In this document: positions 19,200 through 28,501 of the stretch, in pieces | Position numbering within the stretch: the first letter of the stretch is position 1 | Layout of the letters: every line of letters begins with the position of its first letter | From: Agrobacterium tumefaciens | Lineage (GTDB): Bacteria > Pseudomonadota > Alphaproteobacteria > Rhizobiales > Rhizobiaceae | Assembly: GCF_005221385.1 (NCBI RefSeq) | Contig: NZ_CP039903.1 | Coordinates: 2,989,647 to 3,053,646 of the forward strand | DNA: 64,000 nucleotides | Direction: 5' to 3' | Translations under genes and position numbers: made by a program | The notes under the pieces: model-generated | Database searches by the model: none | Seen by the model: only the letters and a program-made list of their open reading frames with translations | What the model was told of the DNA's origin: nothing

Positions 19200-19901
19200 C
19201 TACCAGATGCCGGGGATTAGCCGGTATCGCCTTTCGCGGACATAGTCAGCATAGCCAGGCAATTCCGCCTGCAACAAACGATCTTCCAGACCCGTACGCA
19301 TGATCAGTAGGGCGATGGCCAGGGTGGCGGGCAGCAGGGCCATCCAAGACGCCAAAGCAAGCGGTACGCCGGCGAACATGGCGATTGCCGCCGTATAACC
19401 GGGGTGGCGCACGATGCCATAAGGCCCCGATGTAATCACGTGTTGTCCGCGCTCGGTCTGAATGCGGACGCCCGGCTCGAGGAACGGATTGACAGCCTGA
19501 GCCCAGGCCGCGACGGCGATGCCGCCGATGAGCAGGACATAACCGACCGGGATGACCCAGAGCGGCACAGCAGACCACTCCATCCGGCCGGCATCTAATG
19601 TCGCAACCGGAATTTCAGCGGCAAAAGCCAGAAGTATCGCGGTGACGAGGATCAGATCCCATCTTTTTGTGCCGGGCTGAAACCGGCTGCGGGCGCGAAA
19701 AATGATCGGGTTCACACGCGCGAGTACCAGCGCGGAAAAGCTGAAGGCTACCACGAGGACTGCGATGAATATCCAGCCGGGAGGCCAATCTATGCGGCCA
19801 GCTGGTAGAAAGACCAGTGCGATCAGGCCAAGGGGCAGGCCGAATGCGTAGAGGATCGCGACGGTACGCGACATGGGTGGCGGATCAGTATCGGAGACCA
19901 T
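19200..19901 (-). CDS. Isoprenylcysteine carboxyl methyltransferase-like membrane protein
   Basis: 233-residue integral-membrane methyltransferase of the ICMT/PEMT (NnrU-like) type with about five membrane segments. The C-terminal SAM-binding region is clear: ITSGPYGIVRHPGYTAAIAMFAG, with the RHPxY motif, and YADYVRERRYRLIPGIW. The start at 19901 is chosen because GAGGAG lies 9 bases before it; the longer frame would enter the operator. It is divergent from a TetR gene and likely repressed by it. Substrate unknown. Confidence 0.88.
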   Translation of the reverse strand: MVSDTDPPPMSRTVAILYAFGLPLGLIALVFLPAGRIDWPPGWIFIAVLVVAFSFSALVLARVNPIIFRARSRFQPGTKRWDLILVTAILLAFAAEIPVATLDAGRMEWSAVPLWVIPVGYVLLIGGIAVAAWAQAVNPFLEPGVRIQTERGQHVITSGPYGIVRHPGYTAAIAMFAGVPLALASWMALLPATLAIALLIMRTGLEDRLLQAELPGYADYVRERRYRLIPGIW

Positions 19902-20089
19902 TGATGTGCTCCTCTTAATAGTTCCCGCAGGCGGAACTAGGCCCGTCCCCAGTCGGGCTGCATTTTGCCAACCCAAGGTGTTGCCGGACGGGTCGTGCCC
20001 TGCGAGAGACAGTCGAAATCCTGGCAAAAACCGGCAAAAAGTCAAATATGCGAGGTGATCTGGTCGGGGTGGACTCACGAGTTGACATT

Positions 20090-20107
20090 CTACCTACTAG
20101 TAGGTAG
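20090..20107. promoter_or_regulatory. TetR-type operator
   Basis: Perfect 18-base palindrome CTACCTACTAGTAGGTAG ending 9 bases before the tetR ATG. A TTGACA (20082-20087) lies just upstream, so the operator covers the spacer/-10 and the only GG-rich ribosome-binding sequence. It is a probable autoregulatory site shared with the divergent methyltransferase. Confidence 0.82.
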
Positions 20108-20116
20108 GTAGAATGT

Positions 20117-20695
20117 ATGAAAAATCCACAGACCAGAGCCGATGATATTCTTCGCTGTGCACGCACCCTCATTATAAGGGGCGGCTATAACAGTTTCAGC
20201 TACGCCGATATTTCCAATGTAGTCGGCATTCGCAATGCCAGCATTCACCACCATTTTCCAAGCAAGTCAGATCTGGTCTGTAAACTGGTCGAGCAGTACA
20301 GGCAGGAAGCTGAAGCCGGGATCGCCGAGCTGGAGCGAAACATCTCTGATCCGCTCGAACAGCTTCGCGCTTACGTCGGTTATTGGGCGGGCTGCATCGC
20401 TGACGCGACCCATCCCTTCTGCGTCTGCGCCCTGCTCGCCACTGAAATACCGGTCCTTCCCGAATCTGTCGTTCTCGAAGTGCGTGCGCATTTTCAAAGC
20501 CTGTCGGATTGGCTCACCGCCGTGCTGGAGCGCGGCGCTGCCAAAGGTCGCCTTGTGCTGACCGGAACAGCGCGAGCCAATGCCGAAATGTTCATGGCCA
20601 CCGTGCATGGCGCAATGCTCTCAGCCCGCGCCCACGGTGATGCCGCAACCTTTGGCGCAATAACCCGCCCCATGCTGGAGCGCATCACCGCTTGA
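20117..20695 (+). CDS. TetR/AcrR-family regulator
   Basis: 192 residues. N-terminal TetR HTH at about 5-55 (ADDILRCARTLIIRGGYNSFSYADISNVVGIRNASIHHHFPSKSDLV) followed by a helical ligand-binding domain (about 75-190). ASIHHHFPSK is the usual end of the recognition helix. It is followed by a DUF4345-like membrane gene and divergent from the ICMT-like gene. The palindrome on its promoter indicates autoregulation. Confidence 0.95.
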   Translation: MKNPQTRADDILRCARTLIIRGGYNSFSYADISNVVGIRNASIHHHFPSKSDLVCKLVEQYRQEAEAGIAELERNISDPLEQLRAYVGYWAGCIADATHPFCVCALLATEIPVLPESVVLEVRAHFQSLSDWLTAVLERGAAKGRLVLTGTARANAEMFMATVHGAMLSARAHGDAATFGAITRPMLERITA

Positions 20696-20840
20696 AAACG
20701 AAGCGTCGCCAGGGAGGTGAATGCATGACCGGAGCGATATCCGACCCGGTAAACAGACAGCATTACACTTCAAGATCAGTCGTCAACAACCTGCTTCCCC
20801 GGGCCGCCACCGCTCTTCTGGAAGAGAAAGGCAATCTCTC

Positions 20841-21329
20841 ATGTTCGGAATTTCTCCGCTTGGCTGGGTCCACACACTCGGCAGCCTGCCCGCCATTCCC
20901 GTGGCCATCTACATGTTTGCCCGTTACGGTCGAATCGTTCCCGGCTCCACGCCGGGTGCAATCTATTTTGTGTCCATGTTGATTGGTGCTGCCACAGCCT
21001 TCCTCGTGGCGCATCAGCCGGTCAGCTACGCCATTGGCGCACTCACCATTCTGTTCCTGCTCGCAGGTTACGGAATCGAGCGCATTCTCGGCTCAACGCG
21101 CATCGCCAGATATGTTGAAACCATCTGTCTCAGTGTCAGCGCGTTTCTGTTGATGGTGCCGACGGCGACCGAAACCCTGCGCCGTGTTCCGGATGGTCAT
21201 CCCTTTGTGACCGATTTGAAATCGCCGCTGCTTCTCGGCGTTCAGGCAGGGTTGCTGGCGATCCTCGTTGTCGGCGTGACCGCCCAAATCATCTATCTCG
21301 CAAGACAAAACAGAAACGCCGCGAACTAG
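20841..21329 (+). CDS. Four-helix membrane protein, unknown function
   Basis: 162 residues with four hydrophobic helices (about 5-25, 38-58, 64-84 and 90-112, plus one near 135-155). The sequence (LGWVHTLGSLPAIPVAIYMFARYGRIVPGSTPGAIYF) resembles small putative membrane proteins often found beside TetR genes. The start at 20841 is preferred over the 202-residue frame, since the extra N-terminus is low-quality and AAAGG precedes this ATG. Probably in the tetR operon. Function unknown. Confidence 0.75.
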   Translation: MFGISPLGWVHTLGSLPAIPVAIYMFARYGRIVPGSTPGAIYFVSMLIGAATAFLVAHQPVSYAIGALTILFLLAGYGIERILGSTRIARYVETICLSVSAFLLMVPTATETLRRVPDGHPFVTDLKSPLLLGVQAGLLAILVVGVTAQIIYLARQNRNAAN

Positions 21330-21338
21330 TCGCGGCGT
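21316..21338 (-). terminator. guaA terminator overlapping the neighbour's stop codon
   Basis: Arms ACGCCGCGA and TCGCGGCGT around 5 bases. On the minus strand the stem is followed by a T-rich TTTCTGTTTTG, 30 bases after the guaA stop. The hairpin spans the stop codon (21327-21329) of the convergent membrane-protein gene, so each strand uses the same bases differently. Confidence 0.65.
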
Positions 21339-21367
21339 CATCGTTTAAGTACTGTCGATTGTAGTCG

Positions 21368-22945
21368 TTATTCCCACTCGATCGTGCCGGGCGGCTTGCT
21401 CGTCACGTCATAGACGACACGGTTGATGCCGCGCACTTCGTTGATGATGCGGGTTGCCGCGCGGCCAAGGAAATTCATGTCGTAGGGATAGAAATCCGCC
21501 GTCATACCGTCAACCGAGGTCACGGCGCGCAGCGCGCAGACGAAGTCATAGGTGCGGTAGTCGCCCATGACGCCGACGGTCTGTACCGGCAGCAGCACGG
21601 CAAAGGCCTGCCAGATCGTGTCATAGAGACCGGCCTTGCGGATTTCGTCGAGATAGATCGCATCCGCCTTGCGCAGGATATCGAGCTTCTCGCGGGTGAT
21701 CGCGCCGGGGCAGCGGATCGCCAGACCCGGACCGGGGAAGGGGTGGCGACCGATGAAGCTTTCCGGCAGGCCGAGTTCGCGGCCAAGCGCGCGGACCTCG
21801 TCCTTGAAAAGCTCACGCAGCGGCTCGACGAGCTGCATGTTCATGCGCTCGGGAAGACCGCCGACATTGTGGTGGCTCTTGATGGTGACCGAAGGGCCAC
21901 CGGAGAAGGAAACGCTCTCGATGACGTCAGGATAAAGCGTGCCCTGCGCCAGGAACTTCGGTGCGCCCTTGCCGTCGGCGGCGATCTTGGCTGCTTCGGC
22001 CTCGAAGACTTCGATGAACAGACGGCCGATGGTCTTGCGCTTTGCTTCCGGATCGGAAACGCCCGAGAGTTCGCCGAGGAACAGGTCGGCGGCGTCAACG
22101 TGGACGAGCGGAATATTGTAGTGGTCGCGGAACATGCCGACCACCTGTTCGCTTTCGCCAAGCCGCATCAGGCCATGATCGACGTAAACGCAGGTCAGCT
22201 GGTCACCGATCGCCTCGTGAATGAGGATGGCCGCAACCGAGGAATCGACGCCGCCGGAGAGTGCGCACAGCACGCGGCCGGTGCCGACCTGATCGCGGAT
22301 CTTGCGGATCATTTCGGCGCGATAGGCCGCCATCGTCCAGTCGGATTTCAGCCCGACGATCTTGTGCACGAAGTTGGACAGGAGCTTGCCGCCATCAGGC
22401 GTGTGCACCACTTCCGGGTGGAACATGGTGGTGTAATAGTGACGCGTCTCGTCGGCCGCGATGGCGAAGGGCGCGTTTTCGGAGGTCGCGATGACCTCGA
22501 AACCTTCCGGCAGCTTCGTCACGCGGTCGCCATGGCTCATCCAGACCGGGTAGCTCTTGCCCTGTTCCCAGAAGCCGTCGAACAGCGGGCTCGCCTTCTT
22601 GATGTCGATATCGGCGCGGCCGAATTCCGCCGCATGGCCACCTTCGACCACGCCGCCGAGCTGGGTGCAGAGCGTCTGCTGGCCGTAGCAGATGCCGAGG
22701 ATCGGAACCTTGCTGTCGAACACCGCCTGCGGTGCACGCGGGCTACCTTCCGCCGTGACAGATGCGGGGCCGCCGGAGAAGATAACGCCCTTCGGCTGAA
22801 GCTTCTCAAACGCCTCTGCGGCATTCTGGAACGGATGGATTTCGCAATAGACCCCGGCTTCGCGGATGCGGCGCGCAATCAGCTGCGTCACCTGGCTGCC
22901 GAAATCGATGATGAGAATGCTGTCGGGATGGGCTATCTGGGTCAT
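21368..22945 (-). CDS. guaA: GMP synthase (glutamine-hydrolysing)
   Basis: 525-residue enzyme converting XMP to GMP with glutamine as nitrogen donor. N-terminal class I amidotransferase (about 8-200) with nucleophile Cys in [11 protein letters not shown] and His/Glu in MFHPEVVHT. The ATP-pyrophosphatase domain has the PP-loop [12 protein letters not shown] (about 230). The C-terminal dimerisation domain ends in the family's KPPGTIEWE. Full length; no neighbour overlap. Confidence 0.99.
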   Translation of the reverse strand: MTQIAHPDSILIIDFGSQVTQLIARRIREAGVYCEIHPFQNAAEAFEKLQPKGVIFSGGPASVTAEGSPRAPQAVFDSKVPILGICYGQQTLCTQLGGVVEGGHAAEFGRADIDIKKASPLFDGFWEQGKSYPVWMSHGDRVTKLPEGFEVIATSENAPFAIAADETRHYYTTMFHPEVVHTPDGGKLLSNFVHKIVGLKSDWTMAAYRAEMIRKIRDQVGTGRVLCALSGGVDSSVAAILIHEAIGDQLTCVYVDHGLMRLGESEQVVGMFRDHYNIPLVHVDAADLFLGELSGVSDPEAKRKTIGRLFIEVFEAEAAKIAADGKGAPKFLAQGTLYPDVIESVSFSGGPSVTIKSHHNVGGLPERMNMQLVEPLRELFKDEVRALGRELGLPESFIGRHPFPGPGLAIRCPGAITREKLDILRKADAIYLDEIRKAGLYDTIWQAFAVLLPVQTVGVMGDYRTYDFVCALRAVTSVDGMTADFYPYDMNFLGRAATRIINEVRGINRVVYDVTSKPPGTIEWE

Positions 22946-23028
22946 GGCGAGCCTTTAAAGAAAATGGCGGCTTTAGGCAACCCGGAAGCGGGCGTCAAAC
23001 CGCGGAAATTTGCGAAAATCGCAAGGTT

Positions 23029-23667
23029 TCAAAGGGTGACTGAGCCATCTTCTATGGCATGGCAAAGCCGGTCGACGGCATCTGCCAGCTTTTCGTCGAT
23101 GATGTGCAGATATTCCGTCCAGTCGTCCACATGGTTCACATCCGCCTTGCCGTCGGAAATACCGCGCAGACTGACGAGCGGTACGCCGAAGCGCTGGCAG
23201 GCTCTTAAAACCGCAAAGGTTTCCATTTCCACCATATCGGCGTCGATCAGTCCGTAAGCCTCGCCCGAAACGACATTGGCGCCGGTGGAAAGCCGCGCCT
23301 CGGCAATTTCGGGTATCCGCAAAGGCAAGGCCACTTCGGCGGGCAGATCAAGCAGCGGCGTGCAGCCCTTTTCGAAACCGAAGGCGGAGGCGTCCATGTC
23401 GCGATAGGAAACCGAAATCGCCTGATAGATGCCGGTTTGCTCCAATGTTCGCGAACCGGCGGAACCGAGCGAAACGACGAGATCAGGCAGATGGTCCGCC
23501 GCATCGAGACCGGCAAGAACGGCCGTGACCGCAATCGCCGCCTCGACCGGGCCGATGCCGGTCATCAATGGCGCGATGCGTGCCTGGAGATGGGGACCGT
23601 ATTCGGGAGAGGCCGCCATGACGAAAAGAATGGATTTATCCGCAACATGCAAAAGCCGGTAGCTCAT
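23029..23667 (-). CDS. mtnN: 5'-methylthioadenosine/S-adenosylhomocysteine nucleosidase
   Basis: 212-residue nucleosidase that cleaves adenine from methylthioadenosine and S-adenosylhomocysteine (and 5'-deoxyadenosine) in methionine recycling. Phosphorylase/nucleosidase fold: the glycine motif SLGSAGSRT, Glu pair in DMVEMETFAVLR and catalytic Asp in LRGISDGKADV. Slightly shorter than the 230-residue E. coli enzyme. The start overlaps the upstream thioesterase stop by 4 bases, so translation is coupled. Confidence 0.92.
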   Translation of the reverse strand: MSYRLLHVADKSILFVMAASPEYGPHLQARIAPLMTGIGPVEAAIAVTAVLAGLDAADHLPDLVVSLGSAGSRTLEQTGIYQAISVSYRDMDASAFGFEKGCTPLLDLPAEVALPLRIPEIAEARLSTGANVVSGEAYGLIDADMVEMETFAVLRACQRFGVPLVSLRGISDGKADVNHVDDWTEYLHIIDEKLADAVDRLCHAIEDGSVTL

Positions 23668-24113
23668 CCGGTAATATCCTCGCGACCTTTTACCACCATC
23701 ATCGTTCCTGTCATTGAGGCTATCAGCTTTGTCGGCCCGTCCGAAAGCGCATAGGCGCGGCCATCGGCGACGATCAGGTTGTTGCCTGGCTTGATGATCT
23801 CGCCGCGAAACAGGAACCGCTCGCCGCGCCCGGGCGACATGAGGTTGACCTTGAATTCGATGGTCAGCAGAGAGGCTTCCGGTTCGATGATCGTATAAGC
23901 CGCATAGGTGCAGGCCGTGTCCAGACCGGCGGCGATGACGCCCGCATGCAATATGCCATGCTGCTGTGTGAGCTTTTCATGAAAGGGCAGTTCGATCTCC
24001 ACCAGCCGGTGTTCGATACGGCTGATCTCAGCATCGATGGCCTGCACAACACCCTGCCGCGCAAAACTTCGTTCTATCCGCTGACGAAAATCGCCGGGAT
24101 CCGTGATCTCCAT
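23664..24113 (-). CDS. PaaI-family hotdog thioesterase
   Basis: 149 residues with a single hotdog domain (about 35-140). ILHAGVIAAGLDTACTYAAY is the PaaI-type HGG-like helix region (HAG in place of HGG), and TIEFKVNLMSPGRGERFLFRGEIIKPGNNLIVADGRAY the central sheet. It likely hydrolyses an acyl-CoA. It precedes mtnN with a 4-base overlap. Substrate unknown. Confidence 0.9.
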   Translation of the reverse strand: MEITDPGDFRQRIERSFARQGVVQAIDAEISRIEHRLVEIELPFHEKLTQQHGILHAGVIAAGLDTACTYAAYTIIEPEASLLTIEFKVNLMSPGRGERFLFRGEIIKPGNNLIVADGRAYALSDGPTKLIASMTGTMMVVKGREDITG

Positions 24114-24195
24114 GGCCTACCTGCCTGCTTTAAGTCCCATCGCAAACTGACATGGCGTGTGGCGGCAGGCAAGGCAAGGCCCGGGCAGGCAGAAA

Positions 24196-24648
24196 TTAGT
24201 TCAGAATGCCGATACTCGCATTCAGCACCGTGGCAAAGGCAACCCACAACGCATAGGGCACGAAAAGCCACATGGATACGCGGTCACGGCGATAGGTTAG
24301 TGCTATGAAAGCCAAAATGCACACCAGCATCGGAATGATGATGATCAGGGCGCCCGCCGGGCTCTGCATGCCGAAAAAGATCGGAGACCACAGGAAACTC
24401 AGCACCATCTGGGTGAACCAGAGGCGCATGCGCGTTCCCATTCGCTTCCTGATCCATGTGCGTGCACCGGCGATACCGATCAACACGTAAAGCGTGGTCC
24501 AGACCGGCCCGAAGATCCAGTTGGGTGGATTGAAGAATGGTTTCTGCAGCGATTGATACCATTCGCCCGGCACATTGTTGACGCCGATCAGCGCCCCAAT
24601 GGCAACAACTGCAACCACGAAAACAACGTACACGGTAAGGTTTTTCAT
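24196..24648 (-). CDS. tspO: TspO/MBR-family membrane protein
   Basis: 150-residue five-helix membrane protein homologous to the tryptophan-rich sensory protein/mitochondrial translocator protein, which binds porphyrins and tunes stress and pigment responses. Typical Trp/Pro-rich features: VPGEWYQSLQKPFFNPPNWIFGPVWTTLYVLIGIAGARTW, LWFTQMVLSFLWSPIFFGMQSP and a final AYALWVAFATVLNASI-like helix. Alone between the thioesterase and the iron cassette; a link to haem or iron is tempting but only inferred. Confidence 0.94.
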   Translation of the reverse strand: MKNLTVYVVFVVAVVAIGALIGVNNVPGEWYQSLQKPFFNPPNWIFGPVWTTLYVLIGIAGARTWIRKRMGTRMRLWFTQMVLSFLWSPIFFGMQSPAGALIIIIPMLVCILAFIALTYRRDRVSMWLFVPYALWVAFATVLNASIGILN

Positions 24649-24699
24649 GACGCCTCAACTGCGCCTGCCGGGCTTTTGTTCCCGTGCTTTTTCAGTATT

Positions 24700-25794
24700 T
24701 TAGCTGGAGATACGCACAATATGCTGGTCCCATGCCACGTCGCTGCGCAGCGCCTCGAAAAATCCGTCATAGGAAGAAACCGCAATGCCCCGGGCGGCGG
24801 GTGCAACGCCCGCTGCTTCGCGCACGCTCACCTCTGAAACCACCCTCCCGGTTTTTGCATCGAGCGTCACGGCGGCGTTGCCATTGGGTGAGGTCAGGCC
24901 CACCAGCCCCTCGCGTCGGTTGACGGCGATGGCTCCGACATAGTTGGCAAGACGCACTGTCGTTTCCTCCGGCAGATCGACGAAAGCCACATCCTCACCC
25001 TTGGCGAAGTGGCCGACCAATGGCGGCAGATCGTTGCGCGGTCCCTCATATTGGCAGGCGAACCAGATGCGGCCGTCATCGCCAAGGTCGACGTGGCGGG
25101 TGGAAAGCTGGCGCAGCCGGTCCGGCATCGTATGTTTCTGGATCAACTGACCAGTAGCGGCGTCCAGAAGCACGAGAGACGGTTCCATGCTGTCGATATT
25201 GAGTTTGGTGCGGCCGAAATCCGGGTGGGTTTCGATGCCGCCATTGGCGATCACGATCAGCCGCCCGTCATCGCTCACCGTCATGTCATGCGTACCGACG
25301 CCATGTGCGTCATATTCACCGATGCGGGTAAATCCGTTTTTGGCGTCGTACAACCCGATAACACCGCGATTGCCGTCGAAGTCGTTTTCGCTGGCATAGA
25401 GGATCGCCCCATCGGGCGAGAATTGGCCGTGGCCATAGAAATGGCGGTTCTCCGGCGTGTGCATCACGATCGGCTCGCGGTGTTGCGCGGGATCGAAGGC
25501 CATGAAGAAGGTGCCGGGCCGGCGCGCGAAGGCCACGGTCGTACCCGTCGCGCGGCTCGTCGCCATTCCGTGGGCGCGGGCGGGAAGCACAACGCGGTCG
25601 ATGATTTCGCCGCGTTCGCTCACCGTCGCAATGCCGTAGGAGCCGTCACGGGCGCGGAAGGCCGAAGCAAAGACCGCGTCTGCCCGTTCCAGCGCATAAA
25701 GTGAACGGGGAGCCAGCGCGGCGAGGAAGGGAACTCCCGCCGCTTTGATGAAGCTGCGCCGATCTATCAGCATCCGTTTGGTGCCTGATATCAT
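24700..25794 (-). CDS. DUF1513 Tat-exported beta-propeller-like protein (iron cassette)
   Basis: 364-residue periplasmic protein. A twin-arginine signal begins at DRRSFIKAAGVPFLAALAP, then repeats such as DGRLIVIANGGIETHPDFGR, DGAILYASENDF and DDGRIWFACQYEG suggest a WD/NHL-like beta-propeller. DUF1513 proteins are consistently linked to imelysin/di-heme cassettes but have no proven activity. The start at 25794 has GGAG 9 bases upstream and lies 5 bases after the stop of the second imelysin gene, so it is the last gene of the operon. Confidence 0.88.
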   Translation of the reverse strand: MISGTKRMLIDRRSFIKAAGVPFLAALAPRSLYALERADAVFASAFRARDGSYGIATVSERGEIIDRVVLPARAHGMATSRATGTTVAFARRPGTFFMAFDPAQHREPIVMHTPENRHFYGHGQFSPDGAILYASENDFDGNRGVIGLYDAKNGFTRIGEYDAHGVGTHDMTVSDDGRLIVIANGGIETHPDFGRTKLNIDSMEPSLVLLDAATGQLIQKHTMPDRLRQLSTRHVDLGDDGRIWFACQYEGPRNDLPPLVGHFAKGEDVAFVDLPEETTVRLANYVGAIAVNRREGLVGLTSPNGNAAVTLDAKTGRVVSEVSVREAAGVAPAARGIAVSSYDGFFEALRSDVAWDQHIVRISS

Positions 25795-25798
25795 CGGG

Positions 25799-26920
25799 TC
25801 AGTCTCCATCGGCGAAGGAAAAGCCGGAACTGAGGCCGATTGCGCCGCCATATTGATCGTTCAAGCGGTAGATCAGGTCTTTGCCATTGAGCAGCAGATA
25901 ATCCACCTTGGCGCGCTGATCGTCCTGATCCAGCGCCTTTTGCACATCCGTATCGATTGTCCCGGCAACCCGGATCATCGATTTGGCGATGAAGTCGATG
26001 GAGTTGACGATGGAGCGTTGATCGGGCGGCACGAGTTCAACCATATCGGCCGTATGCAACAGGGTCTGAACGGCCTTGATATTGGCGGAGATGCTCTTCC
26101 AGGTCAGGCCCGAGCGCCAGTAAATGGCGGTGCGGGGAAACTTCGCCTTGTCCGGTCCCTTGTAGAAGGTTTCGATCCGCTGGTCGCGGATTGCCTCGGA
26201 GCCGTGTACGAGAATGCCGAGCAGGGCAACCAGCGCCTCGCGCTCGTCGCGAAAGACGGGATTGTCCGCTCCAGGCTGTGTCCAGTTTTTCTGCGCGCCG
26301 TCAGGGGCGTTCCAGCTATCGGAAAGCTCAGCTGCCACATTGGCGATATTACCGGCGATGGCCGCGCCGAAGCGGCAGCGGAAATCGCCCTTTTTGTCGA
26401 GAAGTTCTTCCGCGCCAGTGCCGTAAAGCACGAATTCCAGCGCGCCAAGCCCCTGTGCCGCGACGCTCTTGCCCTTCAGGCCGTCGGCGCTGGTGACGCT
26501 TTCATCTTTTTCCGACAGGTAGCGCTGCACCTGTTTCAGCCCCAGCCCCTTCTTGTCGGGGTAATAAAGAACGCGCTCGAAACGGTTCTGCTCGATGACA
26601 GGACCGACCCGCACGATCTCGATGGTCGACCAACTCGCCACCGTATCGGCAAAGGCTGCTTTGGCTGCCTCATCGGTCGTTTGGGAGGGCGAGGCGCAGA
26701 AAGCCTTCATGCTGCCTTCCAACCTGTCTGCCGATTGCCGGAAGTGGTCGTAACCGGGGCGAATGAAGCCGTTCACCGCCTTCTCCATGACACCTCGCAC
26801 CTGTGCGGGGTCAAGCGGCGGTGGCGGCATCAGTTCCACATCCTGTGCCATCGCCGGCTGATTGGTCAAAAGCAGCAGCACGGAAACGAGGCCGGATATT
26901 TTTCGCATGGCATTTTTCAT
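25799..26920 (-). CDS. Imelysin-family periplasmic protein, divergent (second of cassette)
   Basis: 373 residues with a Sec signal peptide (residues 1-25, ending PAMAQ) and an imelysin/M75-like helical fold. The ICMP signature GxHxxE reads GLGALEFVLYG here: the Glu is kept but the His is Gly. The paralogue at 28502 keeps GYHAIEFLLWG. It probably binds iron differently or plays a structural role in the same periplasmic iron complex. Start ATG at 26920 overlaps the di-heme gene stop by one base (TGATG). Confidence 0.88.
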   Translation of the reverse strand: MKNAMRKISGLVSVLLLLTNQPAMAQDVELMPPPPLDPAQVRGVMEKAVNGFIRPGYDHFRQSADRLEGSMKAFCASPSQTTDEAAKAAFADTVASWSTIEIVRVGPVIEQNRFERVLYYPDKKGLGLKQVQRYLSEKDESVTSADGLKGKSVAAQGLGALEFVLYGTGAEELLDKKGDFRCRFGAAIAGNIANVAAELSDSWNAPDGAQKNWTQPGADNPVFRDEREALVALLGILVHGSEAIRDQRIETFYKGPDKAKFPRTAIYWRSGLTWKSISANIKAVQTLLHTADMVELVPPDQRSIVNSIDFIAKSMIRVAGTIDTDVQKALDQDDQRAKVDYLLLNGKDLIYRLNDQYGGAIGLSSGFSFADGD

Positions 26921-28443
26921 CAAAGGGACTCCAGAAAAGCCAGCAAAGCCTGCCGGTCGGATTTTTGCAAGGCGGCAAAGGCGTCGCGCTCTTTTTGCCC
27001 TTCGCCACCGTGCCACAATATCGCTTCCGTCAGGCTGCGCGCGCGCCCGTCATGCAGGTAAAAACCGTTCCCATTGACGTTCTGCGTCAGGCCGATGCCC
27101 CAGAGCGGCTGGGTGCGCCACTGTCTGCCGTTTGCTTCACCCACCTGCTGGCCGTCGGCAAGCTCCTCTCCCATGTCATGCAAGAGGAAGTCCGAGTAGG
27201 GCCAGACCAACTGGAACGAATGCATCGGGTCGGTGGCATTCCGGCGGGTGACGAATTTCGGCGTATGGCAGGCCGTGCAGCCGGATGCGTAAAACAGCTG
27301 CTTGCCCTTAAGAACGGTCGGATCACCGGCATTTCGTCGCTGCGGCACGGCGAGGTTTTCGGTGTAGAAGGTCACGAGATCGAGAACCGGATCAGGGGCT
27401 TCCACTGGCCCCAGCCGAGGCTGCACGCCGGTCGGCATGGCCAGACAGTCCTTCTGGGCATCGGTGCAATCGCCATAGGGGGTCGGCGCATCCGGCGTGG
27501 AGATGCCAATATCGTGGGAGAAGGCGCTGGCGCTTTGATCGCGCACACTTGCATTCTGGGCTTTCCAGCCGAACCGCCCGAGCTTCACCGCGCCGGTGCG
27601 ATGATCCTTGACCCATGCCGGACGCCCGGTAATGCCGTCGCCATTTTTATCATCGGGATCGGCTTTGGCCAGAATATCGGCGTCGCTGATGGCCTCGATC
27701 AGGCCAAGCCCGAGGGTGGGCATCGCGATCCGCGCCGACAGCGTCGTATCGGCGCCAACCGGGCCATAGTTGAGGTCGGCCACGGCATAGGCGGGCTTGC
27801 GTAGCATCACCACCTCGCCATCCGAAAGACGCACCGGCATTTCAGTGTAGGAGATGACCGGCCTGCCCTCGGCGGCAAGACCGGGAATGGCAAGGTTCTG
27901 CAACTGCCTGCCATAGGTCTCGTCGGGAAAATTCAGCACCTCATGGCGCGCAATCGCCGCCCGTTCTCCATCGTTGCGAGCCGGCCGCGCCAGCCGCAGA
28001 AACAGGGAAACGGCGTCTTCTCCGGCAAGAGGCGGGCGGCCCCTGCCGTCCTTCACATGGCAGGTCTGGCAGGATCGGGCATTATAAAGCGGCCCCAAAC
28101 CATCCGATGCCTGTGTGGAGGAGGGGGAGGAGACCCAGAGCTTCTGGAACAGCGCGTTGCCGAGCTTGAAATCCTGCTTCCGCTCGAAGGACATGCTGGC
28201 GGAAGGATGCGAAAATGCGCCGCTGTCGGGTTTGTTGGTGCTGGTTGTCGCGCCACCGGACATCGCCTCGAAGGGCTCCGGTTTCGTAAAATCCGTCGTC
28301 GGCGTGGTCACGGCCTGAACACGGCTGCGGTCTTTCTCCGTCAGATCATCACGCAACGGCGCGGCAAGCGTTGCCGATGCCAGAAGACAGGCTGCCCCGG
28401 CGAAGAAAAACGGCTTGCGGATCGGCAGCAGTGACAATTCCAT
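26920..28443 (-). CDS. Di-heme oxidoreductase (DUF1111 / cytochrome c peroxidase-like)
   Basis: 507-residue periplasmic c-type cytochrome. Sec signal at 1-28 (FFFAGAACLLASATLAAP). Two haem attachment motifs, CQTCH (about 125) and CTACH (about 395), match the di-haem redox family. It probably oxidises or reduces iron, or relays electrons for the cassette. The start at 28443 gives a proper signal peptide; the ORF extends further upstream but that part is not signal-like. Between the two imelysin genes, transcribed together. Confidence 0.92.
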   Translation of the reverse strand: MELSLLPIRKPFFFAGAACLLASATLAAPLRDDLTEKDRSRVQAVTTPTTDFTKPEPFEAMSGGATTSTNKPDSGAFSHPSASMSFERKQDFKLGNALFQKLWVSSPSSTQASDGLGPLYNARSCQTCHVKDGRGRPPLAGEDAVSLFLRLARPARNDGERAAIARHEVLNFPDETYGRQLQNLAIPGLAAEGRPVISYTEMPVRLSDGEVVMLRKPAYAVADLNYGPVGADTTLSARIAMPTLGLGLIEAISDADILAKADPDDKNGDGITGRPAWVKDHRTGAVKLGRFGWKAQNASVRDQSASAFSHDIGISTPDAPTPYGDCTDAQKDCLAMPTGVQPRLGPVEAPDPVLDLVTFYTENLAVPQRRNAGDPTVLKGKQLFYASGCTACHTPKFVTRRNATDPMHSFQLVWPYSDFLLHDMGEELADGQQVGEANGRQWRTQPLWGIGLTQNVNGNGFYLHDGRARSLTEAILWHGGEGQKERDAFAALQKSDRQALLAFLESL

Positions 28444-28501
28444 GGAAATCAGGAGCACATGGGAGAAACGGGCCGCAGTGCATTGCGGCCCGTCCTGCCG
28501 C

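Noticed and set aside
21743..23257. 504-codon plus-strand ORF
   Set aside because: Antisense to guaA, whose frame is strongly conserved; its length reflects high third-position GC.
25745..27061. 438-codon plus-strand ORF
   Set aside because: Antisense shadow of the imelysin genes.
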